Shown: positions 7,973 through 17,403 of the stretch, in pieces
How positions within the stretch are numbered: position 1 is the first letter of the stretch
How the letters are laid out: each line of letters begins with the position of its first letter
DNA from: Pandoraea oxalativorans
GTDB lineage: Bacteria; Pseudomonadota; Gammaproteobacteria; Burkholderiales; Burkholderiaceae
Direction of reading: 5' to 3'
Assembly: GCF_000972785.3 (NCBI RefSeq)
Contig: NZ_CP011253.3
Location: 3,658,001-3,722,000 of the forward strand
Length of the DNA stretch: 64,000 nucleotides
Program-made: the position numbers and the translations under genes
The notes under the pieces: generated by a model
Databases searched by the model: none
What the model saw: only the letters and a program-made list of their open reading frames with translations
Told to the model about the DNA's origin: nothing

Positions 7973-9403
7973 GAGCTATTGTCGAATCTGGTGTACGGGG
8001 TGCTTTGGGAAATATGAGAAGGCGGTGGCGGTTTAGCTGAGAATGTTGCTTGTCGAAGGCACACCGAGCAAAGCCGGCGCGAGCCGGCCCCGACCACCAT
8101 GAAGAAGATTACGAAAGAAACGAACGGCAGTAAAGCACAAACGAAGAGCGCGCTCGATGAACTGATCCAGCAAGGCGCGCGGCAGATCATCGAGCAGGCA
8201 GTCGAAGCGGAACTGGCGAGCATGCTTGAACAGTACAGCAACGTGAGGTCGATCGACGGTCGGCGTGCCGTGGTGCGCAACGGCTACCTACCAGAGCGCG
8301 AAGTCGTCACGGCCATCGGTCCGGTGCCGGTTCGGGTACCGAAGGTGCGTGATCGCTCGGGTTCGGGCATCCGCTTCAATTCGGCGGTCGTGCCGCCGTA
8401 CGTTCGCAAATCCGCACGCGTGTCGGCCGCACTACCGTGGCTGTACCTGCGAGGCATCTCGACGGGCGACATGAGCGAAGCCATGGGCATCATGCTGGGC
8501 GGCCAGGTCAGCGGCCTGTCGCCAAATGTGGTGAGTCGTCTGAAGGCGCAATGGGCCGATGAGCATGCTCAGTGGAATCAGCGTGAGTTGTCGTTGGCGC
8601 GCTGGGTGTACTGGTGGGCTGACGGCATTCACACCGGCGTGCGCAGCGACGATTCCGACGGCCAGTGCCTGTTGGTGATCATTGGTGTCAAACCGGACGG
8701 AACGAAAGAGCGTGTGGCGATCAGTGACGGGTATCGGGAATCGAAGGCGTCGTGGGCCGAACTGCTGCTCGATCTGAAAAAGCGCGGTCTGCAGTCAGGG
8801 CCGCTGCTGGCTTGCGGAGATGGTGCGATGGGATTCTGGGCAGCGATGGAAGAAGTGTTCCCGCAGACCGAGCATCAGCGCTGCTGGTTCCACAAGATGG
8901 GCAACGTGCTCAACGCGCTGCCGAAATCGCAGCAGGCCCGCGCCAAAAAGGCGATGCAGGACATTTGGATGGCCGCCACGCGTGCCGAAGCGCTGGTTGC
9001 CTTCGATCACTTCGTTGATACCCACTCGGCAAAGTATCCGAAGGTGGTCGAAAAGCTGACGCAAGATCGCGACGAGCTGCTGGCATTTTACGATTTCCCG
9101 GCCGAACACTGGCAGCATCTGCGCACGACGAATCCGATTGAATCGACCTTCGCGACGGTGCGTCACCGCACCAAGCGCACGCGCAACTGCGTCTCGCGCG
9201 CGACGTTCCTCGGCCTGGCATTCAAGCTGATCGAGTCGGCCGAAGACTCGTGGCGGCGCATCCGCGCCCCCGAAAAGATCGCGACGATGCTTGACGGGAT
9301 GACGTTCAAGGATGGAGAGCCGGTGACCGACAGCACACCGGCTCAGCAGCCCCTGGCCGCCTAATCTTGCTCACGCCCCGTACACCAGATTTGACTTTAA
9401 CTC
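7973..9403 (+). mobile_element. IS256-family element, copy B
   Basis: The ends are the same as in copy A (GAGCTATTG at 7973 and the inverse TTAACTC ending at 9403), 1431 bp. Its target duplication GCAAGCCGG at 7964-7972 reappears at 10745-10753, after the IS2-type element that landed on its right tip. The right-hand locus near 63384-63392 shows the same site with a single GCAAGCCGG, the empty state. Confidence 0.92.
8099..9364 (+). CDS. IS256-family transposase, copy B
   Basis: This 421-aa transposase is nearly identical to that at 2546-3811. The visible changes include T for I at residue 5, S for R near 11, E for K in the QTEHQRC block and D for N in AFDHFVD. All DDE blocks (WWADGIHTG, CGDGAMGFW, TNPIESTFATVRHR) are intact. 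None of the changes touches a catalytic residue. Confidence 0.93.
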   Translation: MKKITKETNGSKAQTKSALDELIQQGARQIIEQAVEAELASMLEQYSNVRSIDGRRAVVRNGYLPEREVVTAIGPVPVRVPKVRDRSGSGIRFNSAVVPPYVRKSARVSAALPWLYLRGISTGDMSEAMGIMLGGQVSGLSPNVVSRLKAQWADEHAQWNQRELSLARWVYWWADGIHTGVRSDDSDGQCLLVIIGVKPDGTKERVAISDGYRESKASWAELLLDLKKRGLQSGPLLACGDGAMGFWAAMEEVFPQTEHQRCWFHKMGNVLNALPKSQQARAKKAMQDIWMAATRAEALVAFDHFVDTHSAKYPKVVEKLTQDRDELLAFYDFPAEHWQHLRTTNPIESTFATVRHRTKRTRNCVSRATFLGLAFKLIESAEDSWRRIRAPEKIATMLDGMTFKDGEPVTDSTPAQQPLAA

Positions 9404-9469
9404 GCTGGAGCGGCCCCATGAAACACCGGACACAGCGACCCACTTACAATAACGGGTAGGCATAAGACT

Positions 9470-9865
9470 GTGTTTTTGACTAACACCAAGCAGGAAGTGA
9501 TGGAAGTGTTGACGGGCCCAGAGCGCCGGCGTCGCTGGACGGCGGAGCAGAAACTGTCGATGGTTCGCGAGAGTTTCGAACCGGGAAAATCGGTTTCAAT
9601 GGTCGCGCGCCATTACGGCGTGAACCCGAACCAGCTATTCCACTGGCGCAAGCTGTACCAGGACGGTAGCCTGTCAGCGGTCAAGGCTGGCGAAGAAGTG
9701 GTTCCGGCATCGGAGTTGGCTGATGCGCTCAAGCAGATTCGCGAGCTGCAACGGATGCTCGGCAAAAAAACAATGGAGAACGAGATTCTCCGGGAAGCAG
9801 TTGAATACAGCCGAGCAAAAAAATGGATAGCGCACTCGCCCTTGCTGCCGGAGGACGGCCAGTGA
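9470..9865 (+). CDS. IS2-group OrfA
   Basis: The IS2-type OrfA carries a helix-turn-helix ([19 protein letters not shown], then [17 protein letters not shown]) and a leucine-zipper region ([19 protein letters not shown]) ending in [15 protein letters not shown]. It represses transcription and takes part in transposition in IS2. The start is either GTG 9470 or ATG 9500, which has AGGA before it. The run of seven A at about 9819-9825 is the probable -1 frameshift site for making the OrfAB transposase. Confidence 0.88.
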   Translation: MFLTNTKQEVMEVLTGPERRRRWTAEQKLSMVRESFEPGKSVSMVARHYGVNPNQLFHWRKLYQDGSLSAVKAGEEVVPASELADALKQIRELQRMLGKKTMENEILREAVEYSRAKKWIAHSPLLPEDGQ

Positions 9866-10710
9866 AACTGGTCTGTGAAGTTCTCGGCGTGTCGCGCTCG
9901 AACGTATCGGCACGACTGTCGCGTCCGGCGACGTGGCGCGATGGCCGGCAATCAAGGCCGACCGACGACGAAACTGTAGTCGAGGAAATCCGCCGTGTCG
10001 TCGGCGATTTGCCCAGCTATGGCTACCGGCGGGTTTGGGGCACGTTGCGCAACGTGCGCGTTGCAGTTGGACTGGCGCCGTTCAATGCCAAGCGCATTTA
10101 TCGCATCATGCGAACGCATGGGCTGCTGACGCAGCGCCGACCGATTGCGCCGCGAGCCCACCGTCGACATGATGGCAAAGTGGCCGTCGCGCGCAGCAAT
10201 CAGCGATGGTGCTCGGACGGCTTCGAGTTCCGCTGCGACAACGGCGAGCCGCTGCGTGTGACGTTTGCGCTGGATTGCTGCGACCGAGAAGCGATGAGCT
10301 GGGCGGCGACGACAGCAGGCCACAGCGGCGACATTGTGCGCGACGTGATGCTGGCCGCAGTGGAAAATCGGTTCGGCAACGAGGTGCATACGCCGTCCGA
10401 AATCGAGTGGCTGAGCGACAATGGTTCGGGCTATACGGCTGACGATACGCGCCGGTTTGCGATGAACATCGGACTAAAGCCATTGACCACGCCCGTGTGC
10501 AGTCCGCAAAGTAACGGCATGGCCGAGAGCTTCGTGAAAACGATGAAGCGCGACTACGTCGCCTTCATGCCGAAGCCGGATGCTGCAACCGCTGCTCACA
10601 ATCTGGCCATTGCATTTGAGCATTACAACGAGAAGCACCCCCATAGCGCGCTGAAATACCGCTCGCCTCGCGAGTTCCGGCGCTCGATGGATTCAGCAAC
10701 CTTAGTGTGA
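9823..10710 (+). CDS. IS2-group OrfB, integrase-core transposase
   Basis: OrfB overlaps the end of OrfA by 43 bp in the -1 frame, so the active OrfAB is made by frameshifting. The DDE core is complete: [17 protein letters not shown] gives the first Asp, [15 protein letters not shown] the second and [16 protein letters not shown] the Glu. It ends [19 protein letters not shown], typical of IS2 relatives. No defects are visible. Confidence 0.9.
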   Translation: MDSALALAAGGRPVKLVCEVLGVSRSNVSARLSRPATWRDGRQSRPTDDETVVEEIRRVVGDLPSYGYRRVWGTLRNVRVAVGLAPFNAKRIYRIMRTHGLLTQRRPIAPRAHRRHDGKVAVARSNQRWCSDGFEFRCDNGEPLRVTFALDCCDREAMSWAATTAGHSGDIVRDVMLAAVENRFGNEVHTPSEIEWLSDNGSGYTADDTRRFAMNIGLKPLTTPVCSPQSNGMAESFVKTMKRDYVAFMPKPDAATAAHNLAIAFEHYNEKHPHSALKYRSPREFRRSMDSATLV

Positions 10711-10834
10711 TGGTGTGTCCGGTTTTACAGGGTCAACTCCACTCGCAAGCCGGGCGGCGTTCATATAAGCGTCAAGCAGCATGGCCGGTCAGCGACAACT
10801 ATCTTGGCCGGTCAACGGGTGTAGTTGTCGCTGG

Positions 10835-11656
10835 TTAAGAGGCCATAGTTGTCGTTCCTCCTTCGCAATTGTCGTTAGGTAATTGACGCCGGCGGGCGCT
10901 TTGTTTGTCGCTGGCCTTACGACGGCGATAGCTTTCGACGTTGAGCTCGAAGATCGTCGAGTGATGGACGAGCCGGTCGATAGCGGCGATCGTCATGCCC
11001 GGATCAGGGAAGACATCGTTCCATCCAGAGAAGGGCTGGTTGGCCGTAATCAGCAGGCTTTTGCGCTCATATCTCTCGGCGATCAGCTCGAACAGCACGC
11101 TGGTTTCGGCCTGGTCCTTGCGAGCGTATGACAGGTCATCCAGGATGATGAGATCGAAGCGATCGAGCTTCGCGAGCGCGGACGGCAGTTGCAGGCTTTG
11201 GCGCGCGGCCTGGAGCTTCTGGACAAGTTCAGCGGTGCGCGTGAACAGCACGCGATAACCGGCGTCGATCAACGCATGACCGAGGGCTGAGCCCAAATGA
11301 CTCTTGCCGCCGCCCGGCGGGCCGAACAGGAGAATTGTGGCGCCTTTCTCCAGCCAGGATTCTCCGGTGGCCAGCGCCGTAACATGCGCCTTCGAGACCA
11401 TCGGCACCATGCCGAAGTCGAAGGTAGCAAGCGTCTTCGTCGGGTCCAGATGCGACTCGGTACGGTGCCGCTCAATGCGTCGTTTGGCGCGTTCGGCCAG
11501 TTCGTGCTCAAGCAGCGCCCCAAGCAATCGCGTAGCGGGCCAGCCTTCCTTGTCAGAGCGCTCAACGAACTCGGGCCATAGCCTGCCGATCGTCGGCAGG
11601 CGTAACTCGTTCAACATCAGGGCCAGACGGCCGTTGTCGTGGGCAGGGGCGTTCAT
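10835..11656 (-). CDS. istB: IS21-family helper ATPase IstB
   Basis: The 273-aa AAA+ ATPase assists the IstA transposase in IS21 elements. Walker A is GPPGGGKSHLG near residue 112 and Walker B is LIILDDLSYARKD near 170; the DnaC/IstB-type C-terminus contains FELNVESYRRRKA. Its start overlaps the istA stop by 4 bp (ATGA-type coupling at 11653-11656). It is full length and matches the partial right copy at 63474-64000 throughout the shared part. Confidence 0.93.
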   Translation of the reverse strand: MNAPAHDNGRLALMLNELRLPTIGRLWPEFVERSDKEGWPATRLLGALLEHELAERAKRRIERHRTESHLDPTKTLATFDFGMVPMVSKAHVTALATGESWLEKGATILLFGPPGGGKSHLGSALGHALIDAGYRVLFTRTAELVQKLQAARQSLQLPSALAKLDRFDLIILDDLSYARKDQAETSVLFELIAERYERKSLLITANQPFSGWNDVFPDPGMTIAAIDRLVHHSTIFELNVESYRRRKASDKQSARRRQLPNDNCEGGTTTMAS

Positions 11657-13146
11657 GCTGCCACCTTGTCGAGAAGCTCGTCATAGAGCGCAACGGGCGG
11701 CATCTCGACCACCACCTCGGGACATAGGGCCTGACGCGGCGCGAATTCATTGCACAACTGCTTTAGATCGGGCAGCTCGCCTGCTGCGAGCAACGCATCA
11801 AGCCGTTCGGCCAATAACGCCTCAACGCCGTGGTGGCCCGCGAGTTCAAGCAGACCCACCATGGTCTTGCAGGCCTGCCGTTGCGTCAGTTGCGCCTCCA
11901 GCCGCTCCCAGGTCCGGCGGTAGGCCTCGCGAGGAAACAGTGCGTCACGAAACGCGAGCCCTTTGAACGCTTGTGGCTTGCGTCGCAGCGAGTCGATGAA
12001 GTGTCGGTAATCAAGCGCGTGGCGGTTGTCGGCGGCACGGGAGCCTCGCGGGGTGCTATGCACCAGTGCGCCGGACAGGTAGCAGTCGAGCCGGTCACCG
12101 TAGACCCGCACCTTCAAGCGGTGGCCGATCAGGCGCGACGGCGCACTGTAGAGGATCCCGCGCACGGTGAACGTGCTGCAGCGGGTCACGCGTGCCTCTT
12201 CCTCGACGAAGTCAGTGGTACGACGTTCAGGCAGATCCTGCAGCTGTGCGCGCTCGATGCGAAACGCTGCGGCGTTGCGCCGGTTTCGACGCATCACCAC
12301 CTCGCGTACGAACTCATCGTAGGCAGGCCGGTCAGCGAAGTCACGATGGCCGCGAAGCATCAATGCCTGCTCGAGCGCTTCCTTCAGATACCGATGCGAG
12401 GATTCCACGCTGCCGTTCTCATGGCCCAGGCCGCGATTGTTGCGCGTGCCATTCATGCCGTAATGGTCGAGCAGCGCTGCGTAACGCGCCGTGAAGTCCT
12501 CCTGCTCCGTCAGGTTCTTGAAGGCGGCCGACAGGCTGTCAGATCGATGTTCACGGGGACAGCCGCCCGCCTGCCATAGCGCGTTCTGCAATCCGGCCGC
12601 GAGGGCTTCGAAACTCTCGCCCCCCTCAACCACGTTCGCGTACTCCCAGCGCGAGAACGCCAGCACGAAGTGATACAGCCGGTGACCGAACGGGGCGCCA
12701 CCGATCGTCACGCACAGCTTGCTCATATCAGTGAAGTCCGACAGTCCGCGCACACCGGGCTGATGCTCCTGCGGGAAGAACACCTCTTGAGTGGGGCCCT
12801 CGAGAGCGCGCCACTGGCGAATACGCCGCTCCAGCGTGCGCCGCATACTATCGGGATAACGATCCGGGTGATCATCTTGCAGCTTGCGTAAGACCGTGAT
12901 GCCCATCAGGTGGGGCGAGTTACGCAGCAGCGGCACGACTTCGCGGTCCCAGACGTCGACAAACGGATCGGGACGGGTCCGCCAGGAATGCCGCGGCTTC
13001 TGGGATGGCAAAGTGGCGTCACGTTCGATACGGCGTGCCGTACGCACGCTGATGCCGGTCTTGGCGGCCGCGACTTCCTGCGGGTGGTGTTTGCGCTTGT
13101 TCATGTAGAGACGAACCTGTTGGTCGGTAATGCGGGTTCCAGACAT
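11653..13146 (-). CDS. istA: IS21-family transposase IstA
   Basis: The 497-aa DDE transposase has an N-terminal helix-turn-helix (residues about 5-45, HPQEVAAAKTGISVRTARR), an rve core with LSDFTDMSKLCVTIGG (first Asp), PREHRSDSLSAAF (second Asp) and LGHENGSVESSHRYLKE (Glu), and a C-terminal DNA-binding and IstB-contact region. It is transcribed leftward and translationally coupled to istB. It appears intact. Confidence 0.93.
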   Translation of the reverse strand: MSGTRITDQQVRLYMNKRKHHPQEVAAAKTGISVRTARRIERDATLPSQKPRHSWRTRPDPFVDVWDREVVPLLRNSPHLMGITVLRKLQDDHPDRYPDSMRRTLERRIRQWRALEGPTQEVFFPQEHQPGVRGLSDFTDMSKLCVTIGGAPFGHRLYHFVLAFSRWEYANVVEGGESFEALAAGLQNALWQAGGCPREHRSDSLSAAFKNLTEQEDFTARYAALLDHYGMNGTRNNRGLGHENGSVESSHRYLKEALEQALMLRGHRDFADRPAYDEFVREVVMRRNRRNAAAFRIERAQLQDLPERRTTDFVEEEARVTRCSTFTVRGILYSAPSRLIGHRLKVRVYGDRLDCYLSGALVHSTPRGSRAADNRHALDYRHFIDSLRRKPQAFKGLAFRDALFPREAYRRTWERLEAQLTQRQACKTMVGLLELAGHHGVEALLAERLDALLAAGELPDLKQLCNEFAPRQALCPEVVVEMPPVALYDELLDKVAA

Positions 13147-13310
13147 GAGCTGACCGCTTCCTCAAGCTTCGGTCAGTTCATCCTAAGCCCCGTCGACCCG
13201 GCGTCGCCGGTGGCTCGTCGTCTCCGGCGGCTACGCCGCCTCCAACGCCTCACCACCGGCCAAAACAATCGTCAACGACCGGCCAAGATAATTGTCGCCG
13301 CCCACCCGCA

Positions 13311-14383
13311 TCCCCTCGGAGCATATCCAACTTCGCCACTAGGTCTTCCGCTCTCAGATGCGTATAGCGCCGCAACATCTGCATCGACTTATGGCCGCTG
13401 ATGGCAGCCACCTCTTGGTCACTCAAACCGACTTCAACGAGCCGGCTCACCGCTTCATGGCGGAGGTCGTGAAATCGAAAGTCGGAGCACCCGGCAGAGA
13501 TTTTGATCTGCATCCACACCTTATTGAAGTTGTAGGGGCGACGTACGCCGTCCTTCCCGGGCTCGCCAAAAAAGATGAGATCAACCCCTTCGGCCGTAGC
13601 GGATTGCCAAGTGCAGCCTCAAATAGCGCCGTAGCTTCTGTCGTCAGGGGAATCGTCCGAGGCATCGTGTTCTTCGTCTCGACCAAACGCACCAGGCGCC
13701 GTCCGACGTCGACCTGACCGCATCGAAGCGTGACGATTTCCGACGATCGCATCCCGGTCTCCAATGCGATACGAACGATCCAACCGAGCATTGGGTTCGA
13801 ATGGCCGTCCACCGCACTTAGCAGACGAGCTGACTCGTCGTTATCTAGTCGCCGATTTCGCCCCGGCCCCGGCGATGGGCGCCGAACGTTCATCACCGGA
13901 TTACTCCCCAGCCCCAGCCCCCACTCCTTAAGCGCAACGGTAAACAGATGGCCAAGCAACGCCAACTCAAGGCGAACGGTATTCGTCGCTCTTGGGATCG
14001 GATTTCCTTGAGAATCTACGCGCCCCTCTCCCGCCAAGCGCCTGTCGCGATATTGAGCGACCATATCGGGCGTGATAGCCGCGAGAGAATACTTACCGAA
14101 GAATGCGATCAACGGGATGGATCGTTTGCGCTCGCCAGCTTGAGTCTGTGGTCTCTTCGTTGGAGTCACATCAGCCAAATAGCGCGCCATGGCCTTTTCA
14201 AACGTCAGGCGCTCAGATGGCGCACGTTGCACGTACAGCCCTCGGACCATTTCGTCCTCTGTGCGTCGAGCCCAGTCCTCAGCGTCTTTTTTTCAGTCGG
14301 AAGGTCTTCGCGTTGGTCGGAAAACCAGCCTTCCGAATGACAGCTTTCCAGGTGCCAGATGCGGTCTTGACGATCGTTGCCAT
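13311..14383 (-). pseudogene. Tyrosine recombinase (phage/island integrase), broken by two frameshifts and IS21
   Basis: The gene reads leftward from the ATG at 14383 (MATIVKTASGTWKAVIRKAG). A run of seven A near 14288-14294 shifts the frame after KTFRLKK; six would give KDAEDWARRTEDEMVRG, which is the open frame from 14250. Near 13570 a run of six T shifts it again; seven would give FFGEPGKDGVRRPYNFNKVW and then the catalytic end. Catalytic blocks are present across the frames: ETGMRSSEIVTLR (Arg), FHDLRHEA (His-x-x-Arg), SGHKSM and the nucleophile region MLRRYTHL. The C-terminus runs into the IS21 end. Either it is a true pseudogene or the homopolymer calls are errors. Confidence 0.85.
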
Positions 14384-14531
14384 GGGTGCTCGGACGTGTG
14401 CTCGAATTCCCCCACTGTACTGAAAGTGTACCGAAGAGGCAATTTAGCCCTATACCTTTCTGCTAGCGACACTCTCGCGATATCGAAAAAACACGGATCC
14501 CGACAGAAAAATCCCCATGCAACCCATTGAT

Positions 14532-14570
14532 TTAAAAACAAAAAACCCCTGACGTCACCGTCAGGGGCTT
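14532..14570 (-). terminator. Terminator downstream of the tRNA
   Basis: A perfect 9-bp stem, CCCCTGACG with CGTCAGGGG (14546-14554 and 14559-14567), is followed on the - strand by a T-rich tract. It lies 15 bp after the tRNA 3' end and would stop leftward transcription before the recombinase. Confidence 0.85.
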
Positions 14571-14581
14571 TCTTACTTCTT

Positions 14582-14657
<76 letters not shown>

Positions 14658-14685
14658 TAAACTACCGGCGCTCGCTCAGCAGCAA

Positions 14686-17340
14686 TCAATTGCCTTCGAG
14701 GAACGACTTGAGCTTGTCGGAACGGCTCGGGTGACGCAGCTTGCGCAGCGCCTTGGCTTCGATCTGACGAATACGCTCGCGCGTCACGTCGAACTGCTTG
14801 CCCACTTCCTCGAGCGTATGGTCCGTGCTCATCTCGATACCGAATCGCATGCGCAGCACCTTGGCTTCACGCGGCGTCAGCGAATCGAGCACGTCCTTCA
14901 CGACGTCGCGCATACTACCATGCAATGCGGCGTCGGCAGGTGCGACCGTGCCGGTATCTTCAATGAAATCACCCAAATGCGAATCGTCGTCGTCACCGAT
15001 CGGCGTTTCCATGGAGATCGGTTCCTTCGCGATCTTCATGATCTTGCGGATCTTGTCCTCCGGCATTTCCATCTTCTCGGCCAGCGTCGCCGGATCCGGC
15101 TCAACACCGGTCTCCTGCAGAATCTGACGCGAAATCCGGTTCATCTTGTTGATCGTTTCGATCATGTGCACCGGAATACGGATGGTACGTGCCTGGTCCG
15201 CGATCGAACGCGTGATGGCCTGACGAATCCACCACGTCGCGTACGTCGAGAACTTGTAACCACGACGATATTCGAACTTGTCCACCGCCTTCATCAGGCC
15301 GATGTTGCCTTCCTGAATCAGATCCAGGAACTGCAGGCCACGGTTCGTGTACTTCTTCGCAATCGAAATTACCAGACGCAAGTTCGCTTCGGTCATCTCG
15401 CGCTTGGCCTTGCGGGCACGGCGCTCGCCTTCCGACATCTTGCGATTGACGTCCTTCAACTCGGTCAGCGGCAACACCACGCGCGCTTGCAGGTCGATCA
15501 GCTTCTGCTGCAATTCCTGAACGGCCGGCACGTTACGCTCAACCACCGAGCTATACGCCTTGTTGTCGGCCACGACCGTGTAGATCCAGTCGAGATTGGT
15601 TTCGTTGCCCGGGAAACGCGACACGAAATCCGCACGCGGCATGCCGCACTTGTCGACCACGATGTTCAGGATCGCACGCTCGATGTTGCGCACTTCATCC
15701 ACTTGCGAGCGCAGCGTGTCGCACAGACGCTCGACCGTACGCGCCGTGAAGCGGATCGTCATCAGTTCGGCCTGGATCGACTCGCCAGCCTTCACGTACG
15801 GCTTGGACTGGTAGCCTTCCTTCTCGAACGCACGACGCATCTTGCCGAACCAGTCGGCGATCACGGCGAACTTGGCGAGCGAGTCACGCTTGAGCTGCTC
15901 GACCTGCGCTGCCGAAGCTGCGCCGCCGTTGCTGCTATCCTCTTCCTCGTCGCCTTCTTCCTCTTCCTCTTCTTCCTCTTCTTCTTCCGCGTCAGCGTCG
16001 AAGTCTTCGTCGTCAGAGGCAGCGGCAGCCGCATTGGCTTCCGCATTCGGATCGATCAGGCCGTCGACCACTTCGTCGATACGCATTTCTTCGCGCTCGA
16101 CCTTCTCGGCCATCGCCAGGATCTCGGCAATCGTCGTCGGGCATGCGGAGATGGCCTGCACCATGTGCTTCAGGCCTTCTTCGATGCGCTTGGCGATCTC
16201 GATTTCCCCTTCACGCGTCAGCAGCTCGACCGTACCCATTTCGCGCATGTACATACGCACCGGGTCGGTCGTGCGGCCGAACTCCGAATCGACCGTGGAG
16301 AGAGCCGCTTCCGCTTGCTCCTCAACTTCGTCGTCCGTCGCAGCGTTCGGGGCATTGTCGTTGAGCAGCAGCGTCTCGGCATCGGGTGCCTGCTCGTAGA
16401 CAGCCACGCCCATGTCGTTAAACGTTGCGATCACGCCTTCCAGCGCGTCGCCTTCGACCACATCGTCGGGGAGGTGGTCGTTGATCTCTGCAAAGGTCAG
16501 GAAGCCTCGTTCCTTGCCCAGCTTGATCAGTGTCCGCAGCTTGCCACGACGTTCCTCAAGTTCCTCGGCCGTACCGGGCTGGTGCGAGGAAAATGCGTCC
16601 TTGAGCAGTGCTTTCTCTTTTGCCCGGCGATCACGCGCCTTCTGCTTTTCCACTTTGGTCTGATCTTCGTTCACGGGTTGATCATTAGTATTCGCTGCGA
16701 CGTTCTGCTCCCTCGGGGCGGTGGTCTTCGCGGCTCTGCCGCGTGCTTTGGTCGGGACGACCGGCTCGACTGCTGCCGACGTAACCTCCACCACTGCCTC
16801 CGGTTTGCTGGAAGCCCCGGTCTTGCGTGGGGCTTTCGTCGCAGGTGTACTGCGGCCCGCCGGGCTCGAAGCCTTGGCGGTAGTTGCGCTTTTCGCGCTT
16901 TTTTCAGCGGGTTGTCGGGCCTGCGGTTTCCCGCCTGCCGTCGCCTTCGCGGCCGTTGCCGGCTTGGTCGCCTTGACCGCCTTCGCGGTCGTGGCGGGCG
17001 GCTTGGACTTCACCGTCGGCCTGGCCGCCTTGGCAGCCCCCACCGTCGCGGCGGTCGCACTCTTGCGCTTGGTGACATCGGTCACCTTCGCAGCCGTATT
17101 GCCGGTTGCCTTCGTGGCACCGGCAGCTGCCTTAGTTTGCGTAGTACGTTTCGCCGAACTTGCCTGGCTGGCTGTTTTCTTCGTGACTTGCGACGCCGCA
17201 CCGGCTTTTCCTGCAACGCCAGCCTTCGCAGAACGAGACGCCCCCTTCCCACCTGACGCCGCCGCCGCACTGGTCGCGCGTTTAGCTGTCGGTGAAGGGA
17301 TAACCGTCTTTTTTCCGCTGGTCGTTGTCATCTTTGCCAT
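14686..17340 (-). CDS. rpoD: RNA polymerase primary sigma factor RpoD (sigma-70)
   Basis: The housekeeping sigma factor is 884 aa, much longer than E. coli RpoD. Residues 1 to about 200 form an Ala/Lys/Thr-rich basic extension with PAKKA-like repeats. Region 1.1 follows (about 240-330), then region 1.2 ([20 protein letters not shown]), a nonconserved segment with an 11-Glu run near 455-465, region 2 ([20 protein letters not shown], then [20 protein letters not shown]), region 3 and region 4 ([20 protein letters not shown]). The start at 17340 gives [11 protein letters not shown]; an ATG at 17370 is possible. The gene lies 63 bp after dnaG and has its own -10-like TATAAT in the gap. Confidence 0.98.
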   Translation of the reverse strand: MAKMTTTSGKKTVIPSPTAKRATSAAAASGGKGASRSAKAGVAGKAGAASQVTKKTASQASSAKRTTQTKAAAGATKATGNTAAKVTDVTKRKSATAATVGAAKAARPTVKSKPPATTAKAVKATKPATAAKATAGGKPQARQPAEKSAKSATTAKASSPAGRSTPATKAPRKTGASSKPEAVVEVTSAAVEPVVPTKARGRAAKTTAPREQNVAANTNDQPVNEDQTKVEKQKARDRRAKEKALLKDAFSSHQPGTAEELEERRGKLRTLIKLGKERGFLTFAEINDHLPDDVVEGDALEGVIATFNDMGVAVYEQAPDAETLLLNDNAPNAATDDEVEEQAEAALSTVDSEFGRTTDPVRMYMREMGTVELLTREGEIEIAKRIEEGLKHMVQAISACPTTIAEILAMAEKVEREEMRIDEVVDGLIDPNAEANAAAAASDDEDFDADAEEEEEEEEEEEGDEEEDSSNGGAASAAQVEQLKRDSLAKFAVIADWFGKMRRAFEKEGYQSKPYVKAGESIQAELMTIRFTARTVERLCDTLRSQVDEVRNIERAILNIVVDKCGMPRADFVSRFPGNETNLDWIYTVVADNKAYSSVVERNVPAVQELQQKLIDLQARVVLPLTELKDVNRKMSEGERRARKAKREMTEANLRLVISIAKKYTNRGLQFLDLIQEGNIGLMKAVDKFEYRRGYKFSTYATWWIRQAITRSIADQARTIRIPVHMIETINKMNRISRQILQETGVEPDPATLAEKMEMPEDKIRKIMKIAKEPISMETPIGDDDDSHLGDFIEDTGTVAPADAALHGSMRDVVKDVLDSLTPREAKVLRMRFGIEMSTDHTLEEVGKQFDVTRERIRQIEAKALRKLRHPSRSDKLKSFLEGN

Positions 17341-17382
17341 AGCGATCTCACTTGCCAGAAAACAGCCCACTGAAAACCTTTA

Positions 17383-17388
17383 ATTATA
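17383..17388 (-). promoter_or_regulatory. -10-like element ahead of rpoD
   Basis: The - strand reads TATAAT, 42 bp upstream of the chosen rpoD start and between the dnaG stop and rpoD. This suggests a promoter of its own besides readthrough from dnaG. The -35 region would fall in the end of dnaG and is not obvious. Confidence 0.5.
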
Positions 17389-17403
17389 GCACGCGGGCAT
17401 ACC

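Larger units (their letters stand above)
9406..10741 (+). mobile_element. IS3-family, IS2-group element
   Basis: The ends begin TGGAG at 9406 and, inverted, TGGAG at 10741; both inner repeats contain CCGGACAC. The 5-bp duplication CTCGC lies at 9401-9405 and 10742-10746. The first three bases of the left copy are the last three of IS256 copy B, so it inserted exactly across the IS256/flank junction. It is 1336 bp long. Confidence 0.9.
6551..10770 (+). mobile_element. IS110-family, IS1111-group element, left copy, split by IS256 and IS2-type insertions
   Basis: The left limit is set by comparison with the right copy: both are identical from 6551/61971 on, and the flanks differ before that. 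Perfect 14-bp subterminal inverted repeats are present, TATGAACGCCGCCC at 6562-6575 and its inverse at 10752-10765. Subterminal repeats of this kind mark the IS1111 group. An IS256 element with a 9-bp duplication (GCAAGCCGG at 7964-7972 and 10745-10753) sits two bases inside the right repeat, so transposase and right end are now 2.8 kb further apart. Confidence 0.85.
6551..11361 (+). repeat. Long direct repeat, left copy (split)
   Basis: The segments 6551-7972 and 10754-11361 match 61971-63392 and 63393-64000 in the same orientation, with one base difference noticed (7888/63308). The inserted 7973-10753 is IS256 plus the IS2-type element and the second target duplication. The repeat is at least 2.03 kb and probably continues to the end of IS21. 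Confidence 0.92.
10776..13310 (-). mobile_element. IS21-family element (istA-istB), left copy
   Basis: The element holds istA and istB in an overlapping pair. Related sequences GCGACAA(C/T)TATCTTGGCCGGTC occur at both ends, pointing inward at about 10788 and 13308, with further partial copies inside, as in IS21 elements with multiple terminal repeats. Exact tips are uncertain. The left tip abuts the IS1111 right end, and the right tip cuts the 3' end of the recombinase gene. The same element follows the right IS1111 copy. Confidence 0.8.

Noticed and set aside
14731..17256. 841-codon open frame antisense to rpoD
   Set aside because: It is a mirror of the high-GC codon pattern of rpoD and has no family features; rpoD is certain on the other strand.
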